DNA from: Geodermatophilus poikilotrophus
GTDB lineage: Bacteria; Actinomycetota; Actinomycetes; Mycobacteriales; Geodermatophilaceae
Direction: 5' to 3'
DNA: 64,000 nt
NCBI RefSeq assembly: GCF_900111455.1
Contig: NZ_FOIE01000001.1
Span: forward strand, 124,001 to 188,000
Positions 7,584 through 15,674 of the stretch are shown here, piece after piece. How positions within the stretch are numbered: the first letter of the stretch is position 1; the number at the start of each line of letters is the position of its first letter. A program made the translations under genes and the position numbers. Below the pieces are notes generated by a model that was not told where the DNA came from, did no database searches, and saw only the letters and a program-made list of their open reading frames with translations.

Positions 7584-8033
7584 GTGAAGACCGCTGTCGT
7601 CGCCGTCCTCGGCGGCCTGCTGACCCTCGCCGGTGTCGCGCTGCTCGTGCTGCCCGGTCCCGGCTTCGTGCTGGTCGCCGCCGGCCTGGCGGTGTTGGCC
7701 ACCCGTTTCTCCTGGGCGAAGAAGCCGCTGGACTACGCCAAGGACAAGGCGCAGCAGGGCGTCGAGGAGGTCGCCAAGAACCCGTGGCGCGCCGCCGGGG
7801 CGGTGCTGGCCGCACTCGTGCTGATCGCGCTCGGCGTGCTCGCCCTGGCCGGCGTGGACCTGCCCTTCGTCAACGCGTTCACCGCCGTCGTCCTCATCCT
7901 GTCCGGGCTCTTCCTGGTCGGGACGGTCGTCTTCGCCCGGCGCCAGGAGAAGCTCGAGCAGGCCCGGGCGCACCGCCCGGCGGGCCGGCGCGGCACGGCC
8001 GGCGCCTACCGAGCCGCGCCGCACGGCGACTGA
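7584..8033 (+). CDS. PGPGW-family membrane protein
   Basis: A 149-residue protein from a GTG. Two hydrophobic hairpins (about 4-38 and 72-115) flank a charged region. The first hairpin carries VLPGPGFVLVAAGLAVLA, the signature of the PGPGW (TIGR02611-like) family of small actinobacterial membrane proteins of unknown function. The C-terminal 35 residues are basic and cytosolic in character. It stands between a deacetylase and a convergent GntR gene. No promoter or partner is obvious. Confidence 0.75.
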   Translation: MKTAVVAVLGGLLTLAGVALLVLPGPGFVLVAAGLAVLATRFSWAKKPLDYAKDKAQQGVEEVAKNPWRAAGAVLAALVLIALGVLALAGVDLPFVNAFTAVVLILSGLFLVGTVVFARRQEKLEQARAHRPAGRRGTAGAYRAAPHGD

Positions 8034-8088
8034 GCGCCGCCCGTCCGGCCCGGGGCGGCACGGCGGCGGCAGATCCGAGCAGGTCGCG

Positions 8089-8763
8089 TCAGCCGTCGCT
8101 CAGGACGTCGATCGCCCGGCGCCCGAGGCTGTTGGCCACGTGGCGGCGCATGTGCTCCTCGGCGGCGTCGGGGTCGCCGTCGAGCACGGCGGTCATCAAC
8201 GCCTGGTGCTCGGCCCGCACCCTGGCGCGGTCGTCGGGGGAGTCCTCGCGCGCCTCCAGGGCCGCCCGGCGGTAGCGGTCGGCCTTGTCCCACAGGCCGT
8301 CGAGCAGGCCGATCAAGAGGTCGTTGTGGCTGGCCCGGTACAGGGCGGTGTGGAACGCCCGGTGCGCCTCGAGCGCCGTGAGGCCGCTGCCGGGATCCAG
8401 CGGCTCCAGCGACGCGGCGGACTCACGGATCCGCTGCTGATCGCGGTCGTCGCGCCGTTCCGCGGCCAGCCGGACGGCGAGCGGGTCGAGCTGCTGGCGG
8501 ATCTCGAACAGGCTGCGCGCCTCGGCCGCCGACAGCGGCGCGACGCGCGCGTCCCGGTGGGCGTCGAGGACGACCAGCCCCTCCGAGGAGAGCCGGCGCA
8601 TGGCCTCGCGCAGCGGCGTGGTGCTGACGTCGAGCTCGGCTGCGAGGGCCTCCTGGCTCACGACCGCACCGTGCGGCAGGGCGCCGGACATGATCCGTTC
8701 CCGGACCTCGCCGTAGGCGTAGTCCGCCTTGGTCAGCGCGGGTCGCACCATCGGCGTGGCCAT
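8089..8763 (-). CDS. GntR-family (FCD/FadR subfamily) transcriptional regulator
   Basis: A 224-residue protein. The N-terminal winged helix includes GEVRERIMSGALPHGAVV and LDVSTTPLREAMRRL (recognition helix, about 45-60). The C-terminal all-helical FCD domain (about 85-215) includes ALEAHRAFHTALYRASHN, EHQALMTAVLDGD and a closing H-containing EEHMRRHV, the usual metal-binding carboxylate/His set. It binds an organic-acid effector in this subfamily. It is divergent from the aconitase-type gene, and a perfect TATAG-N-CTATA repeat in the 83-nt spacer is its likely operator, suggesting that it controls both itself and the aconitase unit. Confidence 0.9.
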   Translation of the reverse strand: MATPMVRPALTKADYAYGEVRERIMSGALPHGAVVSQEALAAELDVSTTPLREAMRRLSSEGLVVLDAHRDARVAPLSAAEARSLFEIRQQLDPLAVRLAAERRDDRDQQRIRESAASLEPLDPGSGLTALEAHRAFHTALYRASHNDLLIGLLDGLWDKADRYRRAALEAREDSPDDRARVRAEHQALMTAVLDGDPDAAEEHMRRHVANSLGRRAIDVLSDG

Positions 8764-8812
8764 CCGCCCTCCTCTCCCCGGTCGCCCGGCTCAGGTTACT
8801 GGAGCGTTAAGC

Positions 8813-8823
8813 TATAGCCTATA
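8813..8823. promoter_or_regulatory. Candidate GntR operator
   Basis: TATAG-C-CTATA, a perfect inverted repeat in an otherwise GC-rich background, lies midway between the GntR start (8763) and the aconitase-type start (8847). Confidence 0.55.
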
Positions 8824-8846
8824 AAGAGATACTGATGGAGGTGGGC

Positions 8847-11591
8847 ATGGCCCGGTCGGACAGCTTCGGTGCGCGACGGACCCTCGATCTCGGATGTGGC
8901 GAGTTCGAGACGTGGGCGGTGCACGCCGTCCCCGGCGCGGAGCACCTGCCCTTCTCCCTCAAGATCGTGCTGGAGAACCTGCTCCGCCACGAGGACGGGG
9001 GAACGGGGACCGCCGAGGCCATCCGGCGCCTCGCGGGCGGGGCCGGCACGGGGGACGAGGTGTCGTTCTCACCCGCCCGGGTCTTCCTCCACGACACCAA
9101 CGGGGTCCCCGTCCTGGCGGACCTGGCGGCGATGCGCGAGGCGGTGCGCGACCTGGGCGGGGATCCCGCGGCGGTGGACCCGGTGATCCCGGCGGAGCTC
9201 ACGGTCGACCACTCGGTCGTCACCGACGTCTCCGGCCGCCCGGACGCGATGGCGCTCAACGTGGAACGGGAGTACGCGCGTCACGAGGAGCGCTACCGCT
9301 TCCTCAAGTGGGGTCAGCAGCAGTTCCAGCGGCTGGCCGTCGTCCCCCCGGGGACCGGGATCATGCACCAGATCAACCTCGAGCACCTCGCCGACGTCGT
9401 GGTCCTGCGCGACGGGCGCGCCTTCCCGGACACGCTCGTCGGCACCGACTCCCACACCACGATGATCAACGGTCTCGGGGTGCTGGGGTGGGGTGTCGGC
9501 GGCATCGAGGCCGAGGCGGCGATGCTCGGCCTCCCGGTGGCGACGCTCATCCCCCCGGTCGTCGGTCTGGAGCTGATCGGGGAGCTGCGTCCGGGGGTGA
9601 CCGCGACCGACCTGGTGCTCACCATCGCGGAGCTGCTGCGGTCCCACGGCGTCGTCGGCAGCTTCGTCGAGTTCACCGGACCGTCGGTCGGGGCCGTCCC
9701 GCTCGCCGATCGCGCGACTCTGGCCAACATGAGCCCGGAGTTCGGCTCCACGTGCGCGGTCTTCCCCATCGACCAGGTGACGGTCGACTACCTGCGGTTC
9801 ACCGGCCGGGGCCCCGACCACGTCGCGGCGGTCGAGCGCTACGCCAAGGAGCAGGGGCTCTGGCACGACCCCGCGGCGCGGCTGCGCTTCGACGGCCTGC
9901 TCCGGCTGGACCTCTCGACCGTCGAGCCGTCGCTGGCCGGGCCGCGTCGTCCGCAGGACAGGATCCCGCTGGCCAGCGCGCGCAGCCGCTTCCGGAGCAC
10001 GCTCGCCGAGCTGCTCGCCGACCGGTCGCCGCAGGTCGCCGGCGACGCCGTGGACGAGGCCGGTCGCGAGTCCTCCCCGGCCAGTGACCCGCCGGCCCTC
10101 GCCGCGGTCGCCGAACCGCGGGCGCAGGAGGCGGGGCTCGACCACGGCGCCGTCGCCATCGCGGCCATCACGTCGTGCACGAACACGTCCAACCCCTCGG
10201 TGATGGTCGCTGCCGGCCTGCTGGCGCGGAACGCCGTCGCCGCCGGGCTGGCAGCCAAGCCCTGGGTGAAGACGAGCCTGGCCCCCGGCTCGAAGGTCGT
10301 CACCGACTACCTGCAGCGTGCCGGGCTGGACCGCCCGCTCGAGCAACTCGGCTTCCACACCGTCGGCTACGGCTGCATGACCTGCATCGGGAACTCCGGT
10401 CCGCTGACCCCGGAGGTGAGCAAGGCGGTCGCCGAGCGCGACCTGCTCGTCGCCGCGGTGCTCTCCGGCAACCGCAACTTCGACGGGCGGATCAACAACG
10501 ACGTCTCGCTCAACTACCTGGCCTCGCCCCCGCTGGTCGTCGCCTACGCCCTCGCGGGCTCGGTGGACGTCGACCTGCTGCACGAGCCGCTCGGCGTCGA
10601 CCGGACCGGACGGCCGGTGCACCTGAGCGACCTGTGGCCTCCGGAGGCCGAGATCGAGGAGGTGATCCGGGGCAACCTGGACCCCGCCATGTTCGCCGCG
10701 CGCTACGCCGACGTCTTCACCGGCGAGGAGCGCTGGGCGGAGTTGCCGGCCGGGGGAGGGGCCACCTTCGACTGGGACCCGGACTCGACCTACGTGCGCC
10801 GCCCCCCGTTCCTCGACGACCTCTCCGCGGCCCCGGAGCCGGTCGGGGACATCACCGGCGCCCGTGCCCTGGCCGTGCTCGGGGACTCCATCACGACGGA
10901 CCACATCTGCCCCGCCGGGCGCATCCCCGCGGACAGTCCGGCCGGGGAGTTCCTGCGAGAGCGGGGTGAGACCGACCTCAACACCTACGCCTCCCGTCGG
11001 GGCAACCACGAGGTGATGCTGCGCGGCGCCTTCGGCAACCAGCGGCTGCGCAACCGCCTCGTGCCGCACCGGCGGGGCGGCTGGACCCTCGACCACCTGG
11101 ACGGCCGCGAGAAGACGGTGTTCCAGGCGGCGGAGCACTACCGCGCCGCAGGCACACCGCTGCTGGTCCTCGCCGGCAAGGAGTACGGCACCGGCTCGTC
11201 CCGCGACTGGGCGGCGAAGGGGACGGCGCTGCTCGGCGTCCGGGCGGTCCTCGCCGAGAGCTTCGAGCGGATCCACCGCGCCAACCTGATCGGGATGGGT
11301 GTCCTGCCGCTGCAGTTCCTGCAGGGGGACAGCGTGGAGGGCCTCGGCCTCTCCGGCGGCGAGACCTACGACGTCCGCGGACTGGAGCACCTGACCGAGG
11401 ACGACTGGCCCCGGCGCGTCGTCGTCCACGCCCGGTCCGAGGACGGGGCCACGGTCAGCTTCGCGGCCGCCGTCCGCGTGGACACGGCCAGGGAGGCGTT
11501 GTACCTGTGCCACGGCGGGGTCCTGCCGTACGTCGCCCGCTCCATGGCATCCGCGAGCTCTGAGAGGCTCAGCGCGGTGGTCCTCGGCTGA
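8847..11591 (+). CDS. Aconitate hydratase-type enzyme (AcnA family paralogue)
   Basis: A 914-residue protein. The ATG at 8847 is preferred over the ATG at 8835 because GGAGG at 8837-8841 lies 5 nt upstream of it. The [4Fe-4S] ligands are Cys444 (ITSCTNTSNPS), Cys510 and Cys513 (GCMTCIG), as in AcnA. GTDSHTTMINGLGVLGWGVG is the usual substrate-binding region, and the swivelling C-terminal domain has GKEYGTGSSRDWAAKG. It isomerises citrate/isocitrate or a related tricarboxylate such as methylaconitate. The N-terminus and middle are shorter and more divergent than I expect for housekeeping AcnA. With the divergent GntR, this suggests a pathway-specific paralogue rather than the TCA-cycle enzyme, but this is inference. 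Confidence 0.88.
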   Translation: MARSDSFGARRTLDLGCGEFETWAVHAVPGAEHLPFSLKIVLENLLRHEDGGTGTAEAIRRLAGGAGTGDEVSFSPARVFLHDTNGVPVLADLAAMREAVRDLGGDPAAVDPVIPAELTVDHSVVTDVSGRPDAMALNVEREYARHEERYRFLKWGQQQFQRLAVVPPGTGIMHQINLEHLADVVVLRDGRAFPDTLVGTDSHTTMINGLGVLGWGVGGIEAEAAMLGLPVATLIPPVVGLELIGELRPGVTATDLVLTIAELLRSHGVVGSFVEFTGPSVGAVPLADRATLANMSPEFGSTCAVFPIDQVTVDYLRFTGRGPDHVAAVERYAKEQGLWHDPAARLRFDGLLRLDLSTVEPSLAGPRRPQDRIPLASARSRFRSTLAELLADRSPQVAGDAVDEAGRESSPASDPPALAAVAEPRAQEAGLDHGAVAIAAITSCTNTSNPSVMVAAGLLARNAVAAGLAAKPWVKTSLAPGSKVVTDYLQRAGLDRPLEQLGFHTVGYGCMTCIGNSGPLTPEVSKAVAERDLLVAAVLSGNRNFDGRINNDVSLNYLASPPLVVAYALAGSVDVDLLHEPLGVDRTGRPVHLSDLWPPEAEIEEVIRGNLDPAMFAARYADVFTGEERWAELPAGGGATFDWDPDSTYVRRPPFLDDLSAAPEPVGDITGARALAVLGDSITTDHICPAGRIPADSPAGEFLRERGETDLNTYASRRGNHEVMLRGAFGNQRLRNRLVPHRRGGWTLDHLDGREKTVFQAAEHYRAAGTPLLVLAGKEYGTGSSRDWAAKGTALLGVRAVLAESFERIHRANLIGMGVLPLQFLQGDSVEGLGLSGGETYDVRGLEHLTEDDWPRRVVVHARSEDGATVSFAAAVRVDTAREALYLCHGGVLPYVARSMASASSERLSAVVLG

Positions 11592-11648
11592 GGACGGCGG
11601 GCCGGGCGGGACCATGCGTCCGGTGACGAGGATCCCCCTGGGAGGACA

Positions 11649-12197
11649 GTGACCGTGCAGACCGACGACGCGATCGCGACAGACCTGGCCCGCGACGGGG
11701 CGAGCGACGACCTCCACCGGCTCGCCATGACGATCCTGATGACCCCCGACATGTCGAACTTCTCGGGGAACGTCCACGGCGGCACCTTGCTGAAGTACCT
11801 CGACCAGGTCGCGTACACCTGTGCCACGCGCTACGCCAGGACCTACGCGGTGACGTTGTCCGTCGACCAGGTGGTCTTCCGCGAGCCCGTCCACGTCGGC
11901 GAGCTGGTGACCTTCCAGGCGTCGGTCAACCGCACCGGCCGCACGTCGATGGAGATCGGGGTCCGGGTGACGACCGAGGACCTGGTCCGCCAGGTGGTCC
12001 GGCACACCAACAGCTGCTACTTCACGATGGTCGCCCTCGGTGCCGACGGACGCCCCGTGGAGGTGCCGCCCTGGCAGCCGCGGACCGCCGATGAGCGTCG
12101 CCGGCACGCCGCGGCCGGACGCCGCCGCGACCTGCGCCGGCAGATCGAGCGCGCGACCACGGAGATCAAGTCGTCCACGGCAGGGGGCGAGGGCTGA
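11649..12197 (+). CDS. Acyl-CoA thioesterase, hotdog fold (YciA-like)
   Basis: A 182-residue protein. The GTG at 11649 lies only 3 nt after GGAGG; a second in-frame GTG at 11655 has better spacing and may be the real start. The hotdog domain shows NFSGNVHGGTLLKYLDQVA (the N/D-x-HGG-x-L-x3-D active-site pattern), then VDQVVFREPVHVGELV and RTSMEIGVRV, typical of YciA/BACH-type medium-to-long-chain acyl-CoA hydrolases. A basic C-terminal tail of about 35 residues is added. It follows the aconitase-type gene by 57 nt on the same strand and may share its transcript. Confidence 0.85.
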   Translation: MTVQTDDAIATDLARDGASDDLHRLAMTILMTPDMSNFSGNVHGGTLLKYLDQVAYTCATRYARTYAVTLSVDQVVFREPVHVGELVTFQASVNRTGRTSMEIGVRVTTEDLVRQVVRHTNSCYFTMVALGADGRPVEVPPWQPRTADERRRHAAAGRRRDLRRQIERATTEIKSSTAGGEG

Positions 12198-12403
12198 CGG
12201 CGGGCGGGTGCCGGGCTCCCGGCCGTCCCGGCTGCGGCACCCGACCTGCGTCAGCTCCGCGCCGCTCCTGGTGACCGTCGGCGGCGTCACCGTCGCCGTG
12301 TCCTGCGTCGTCCCACGGATGACACCATCGCTCCCGCGGCGCGGTGGCTCCGCGGCCCCGGCTCCCCGGACCCCGAGACCGATCAGCCAGTGAGGAAGGC
12401 GCC

Positions 12404-13855
12404 ATGACGCAGGACCCAGGACGCACGATCTACGTCGACGGGCGGTGGCGTTCGGCCGACGGGGGTGCGACCTTCGCCGTCACGGACCCGGCCACGGGCG
12501 AGGTCATCGGGCAGGCTGCAGACGGCGGTCGGGCCGACACCGAGGCGGCGATCGCCGCTGCCGACCGTGCGCTGCCGGCCTGGTCGGGCACGACGGCGTA
12601 CCAGCGGGCGGCCGTCCTCGCGAGGGCGGACACGCTGATGCGGGAGCGCCGGAGAGAGCTGGCCGCGCTGATGACACAGGAGCAGGGCAAGCCGCTCAAG
12701 GCCTCGATGAACGAGGTGGCGTATGCCGCGGACTTCCTGGCGTGGTTCGCCGAGGAGGCGAAGCGCATCGGCGGCGTCACGATCCCCTCGGCCCGCGCCG
12801 ACCAGCGGTTCGTGACGATGCGCCAGCCGGTCGGCGTGGTCGCGGCCATCACCCCGTGGAACTACCCGATCTCCATGCTGACCCGCAAGCTCGCGCCGGC
12901 CATCGCGGCCGGTTGCACCTCGGTGCTCAAGCCCGCCGACCAGACCCCCCTGTGCGCGGTCGCGACGGTGCAGCTGCTCGCCGACGCAGGTGTCCCCGCC
13001 GGTGTGGTCAACATGGTCACCACCACGCACGCAGCAGTGGTCGGCGACGCGCTGTTGGAGTCCCCGGTGGTCCGGAAGCTGACCTTCACCGGCTCCACCG
13101 CGGTCGGGAAGCTGCTCGCGGCGAAGGCCGGCGCCACGCTGAAGCGGGTGTCCGTGGAACTGGGCGGCCACGCACCGTTCATCGTCTTCCCCGACGCCGA
13201 TCCGGTGCGTGCGGCCAAGGGGGCGGCGCTGGTGAAGTTCCTCAACACCGGTCAGGCGTGCATCAGCCCCAACCGCATCTACGTCCACCGCTCGATCTAC
13301 GACACCTTCGTCGCGACGCTGGAGCAGCGCATCGCGGCGCTGCGCGTGGGGAGGGGTGACCACGACGGTGTCTCGATCGGCCCGCTGATCGACGAGCCCG
13401 CCGTGGCCAAGATGGAGGCCCAGGTCGTCGACGCGCGCACCAAGGGCGCCCGGGTCGTGGCGGGAGGCGAGCGCGTGCAGGTCGACGGGCTGGACGGCAC
13501 GACCTTCTTCGCGCCGACGCTGCTGGCCGACGTGACGCCGGAGATGCTCATCTCCCGCGAGGAGACCTTCGGGCCCATCGCCGCGGTCACCCCGTTCGAG
13601 GACGAGGACGAGGTCGTCGCCCGGGCGAACGACACCGAGTACGGCCTCGCGGCGTACGTCTACACCAACGACCTGTCGACGGCGATCCGGGTCACCGAGA
13701 AGCTGCGCTTCGGGATGGTGGGCGTCAACGACATCAACCCGACGTCCGCCGCGGCACCGTTCGGCGGGGTCAAGGCCAGCGGGCTGGGACGCGAGGGCGG
13801 GTACGAGGGCATCGACGAGTACCTCGACACCAAGCTCGTCGGCATCTCCATCTGA
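12404..13855 (+). CDS. NAD(P)-dependent aldehyde dehydrogenase (succinate-semialdehyde/vanillin type)
   Basis: A 483-residue protein. The ATG at 12404 follows GAGGA at 7-nt spacing. It has the complete ALDH set: AITPWNYPISM, FTGSTAVGK (cofactor binding), the general base Glu in VELGGHAPF (about 251), the nucleophile Cys286 in GQACISPNR, EETFGPI and PFGGVKASG. The sequence is closest in style to GabD-type succinate-semialdehyde dehydrogenases. Because vanAB lies 2 kb downstream, oxidation of an aromatic aldehyde such as vanillin is an alternative. A strong hairpin after the stop separates it from the MFS-vanAB unit. Confidence 0.9.
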   Translation: MTQDPGRTIYVDGRWRSADGGATFAVTDPATGEVIGQAADGGRADTEAAIAAADRALPAWSGTTAYQRAAVLARADTLMRERRRELAALMTQEQGKPLKASMNEVAYAADFLAWFAEEAKRIGGVTIPSARADQRFVTMRQPVGVVAAITPWNYPISMLTRKLAPAIAAGCTSVLKPADQTPLCAVATVQLLADAGVPAGVVNMVTTTHAAVVGDALLESPVVRKLTFTGSTAVGKLLAAKAGATLKRVSVELGGHAPFIVFPDADPVRAAKGAALVKFLNTGQACISPNRIYVHRSIYDTFVATLEQRIAALRVGRGDHDGVSIGPLIDEPAVAKMEAQVVDARTKGARVVAGGERVQVDGLDGTTFFAPTLLADVTPEMLISREETFGPIAAVTPFEDEDEVVARANDTEYGLAAYVYTNDLSTAIRVTEKLRFGMVGVNDINPTSAAAPFGGVKASGLGREGGYEGIDEYLDTKLVGISI

Positions 13856-13934
13856 TCCGCGCCTCCGAGGCGGTCCACGCCGAGGGGACGGCCGGCCCAG
13901 CGCCTGCCGCACGCAACGCATCGGATGGGCAGCG

Positions 13935-13973
13935 GACGAGGACGTCGCCGGCCCGGCCGGTGACGTCCTCGTC
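13935..13973 (+). terminator. Hairpin after the aldehyde dehydrogenase
   Basis: GACGAGGACGTC (13935-13946) pairs perfectly with GACGTCCTCGTC (13962-13973) around a 15-nt GC-rich loop. Confidence 0.55.
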
Positions 13974-14028
13974 GTCGTCCGTGGGGAGTCGTCGAGGGGG
14001 CCGATCCCGGGGATGCGGCCGGATCTGT

Positions 14029-14077
14029 CTTCCGTCACGTGGAAGCGCGGTATGCCTGGGCGGTGACCTCCGTCACG
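14029..14077 (+). promoter_or_regulatory. Two palindromes upstream of the MFS-vanAB operon, one CRP/GlxR-like
   Basis: CTTCC-N7-GGAAG (14029-14045) is followed by GGTGACCTCCGTCACG (14062-14077), whose core GTGA-N6-TCAC fits the CRP/GlxR half-sites. The element TCCGTCACG occurs in both. The start codon of the MFS gene is at 14132. One may be the operator of the operon's IclR regulator and the other a catabolite-control site. Confidence 0.4.
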
Positions 14078-14131
14078 CTTCCCAGGGTCAGTCGCCGATC
14101 GTCGGCGACGCCCCTCACGAAGGAGCGAGGC

Positions 14132-15634
14132 ATGGCGTCAGGGAGCTCCGAGAGCGACACCGCCCGGGAGGAGCAGCTGCTCGACGCCGGTCGCGACGAC
14201 CGGCCGGTCGCCCCCTACCGGGCCCTGTGGGTGGTGCTGCTGCTCGGCTGGGTGGTCAGCTACGCGGACCGGACGGTCACCGGCCCGGTCATCGCCTGGA
14301 TGATCCAGAACGAGTCGGGGTTCATCGGGGACGCGTCCAACCCGGCGACGGTGGGTGGCCTGGTCGGCTCGATGTTCTTCCTGGGCTACATGCTCACCCA
14401 GTACCCGGGCGGGCGGCTCGGCGACCGGTTCGGTCACCGCGAGATGATCATCGTCTCGCTGCTGGCAGCCGGCGTCCTGACCATCGTCTCCGGCCTGGTG
14501 GCCGGGCTCGTGGCGTTCGTCGCGGCCCGCGTGCTGACCGGCCTGGGCGAGGGCGTGTTCTACTCCAACGACCGCACGCTGATCATCACGCACACCCCGG
14601 CGGCCCAGCGGACGCTCGGTCTGGGCATCGTGATCACCGGCCTGTCCATCGGCCTGACGGTCGGGATCATCGCCACGCCGCTGCTCATCGCCTGGGGCGA
14701 GTCGCTGGGGATGGGCGGCGGCGCCTGGCGTCTGCCGTTCTTCGTGTTCGCCGCGTTCACGTTCGTCGTCGCGGCGGTGGCGTTCGCCTTCTTCCGGTCG
14801 AGGCTCGGTGGGGCGCTGCGGCTGGGGCCGCCGTTCCTGCGGCTGCTGCTGTTCTCCACGCCCACCTTCCTGGTCATCGTCGGCCTCTTCCTGCTGGCCG
14901 AGACGTTCCAGTGGCCGGAGTGGCTGACCGCGACCATCGCGTCGGTCATCGCACTCGTGTACATCGCGATCATCGTGCGCAGCGTCAAGCAGTCCGGTCG
15001 CGGCGCGGCCCTGCTCAACCGGAACATGTGGCTGATCTACATCGCCTACATCGCGATCCTGTGGAACCTGTGGTTCTTCAGCTTCTGGTCGGTGCAGATC
15101 GTCCGGGAGGCAGCGGAGAGCAGTCTGCTGGCCGCTGCGCTGACCGCCGCGTTCAACGCCGGTGCCGGGATCCTCGGCTTCCCCGTCGGTGGCTGGCTCG
15201 CCGACCGCGCTGTCCGCCGCGGCCGCGGGCGCAAGCCACTCGCCCTCGTCTGCACCGCCGTCTACTCCGTGCTGGTGCTCCTCTTCGGCTGGAGCATCTC
15301 CGGTGGGGAGGGCGACCAGCTGCCCTCGCTGGCCCTCCTCGGGCTGCTGCTGTTCAGCTCCGGCGTGTTCTTCAACGCGCTGCAGCCGATCGTGCAGGGC
15401 ATGACCGGCGACCTGGTGCCCGCCAGCGAGCGCGGCTCGGCCTTCGGCATGCTCAACCTGGTCTCCGAGATCGGCGCCGTGCTCAGCCCGGTGGTCAGCG
15501 GCATCCTCCGCGACGCGACCGGCAGCTGGGCTCCCGGGGTCTACCTCGCCGCCGGGATCATGATCGTCTCCTTCTTCCTCTACGCGATGGTCCGGGAGTC
15601 ACCGGCCCGCCACGAGGACCCCATCCCCGCCTGA
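14132..15634 (+). CDS. MFS transporter, probable aromatic-acid permease
   Basis: A 500-residue protein. The ATG at 14132 follows AGGAGCGAGG. About 12 membrane segments; the signature GGRLGDRFGHREMI lies in the loop between helices 2 and 3, and a central cytosolic region near 240-300 separates the halves. DRTVTGPVIAWMI near the first helix is typical of the anion:cation symporter (ACS) group that carries phthalate, hexuronates and other organic acids. It lies 40 nt upstream of vanA, so uptake of vanillate or a related methoxylated aromatic acid is the likely job. It is transcribed with vanAB and the IclR gene. Confidence 0.85.
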   Translation: MASGSSESDTAREEQLLDAGRDDRPVAPYRALWVVLLLGWVVSYADRTVTGPVIAWMIQNESGFIGDASNPATVGGLVGSMFFLGYMLTQYPGGRLGDRFGHREMIIVSLLAAGVLTIVSGLVAGLVAFVAARVLTGLGEGVFYSNDRTLIITHTPAAQRTLGLGIVITGLSIGLTVGIIATPLLIAWGESLGMGGGAWRLPFFVFAAFTFVVAAVAFAFFRSRLGGALRLGPPFLRLLLFSTPTFLVIVGLFLLAETFQWPEWLTATIASVIALVYIAIIVRSVKQSGRGAALLNRNMWLIYIAYIAILWNLWFFSFWSVQIVREAAESSLLAAALTAAFNAGAGILGFPVGGWLADRAVRRGRGRKPLALVCTAVYSVLVLLFGWSISGGEGDQLPSLALLGLLLFSSGVFFNALQPIVQGMTGDLVPASERGSAFGMLNLVSEIGAVLSPVVSGILRDATGSWAPGVYLAAGIMIVSFFLYAMVRESPARHEDPIPA

Positions 15635-15674
15635 ACGTCCCCGACCCGTCCGAGTCCTCTGGAGGGACCCCGAG

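Noticed and set aside
9069-12290. A 1,073-codon minus-strand open frame
   Set aside because: Antisense to the aconitase and thioesterase genes, with low-complexity composition. The plus strand has complete catalytic motifs.
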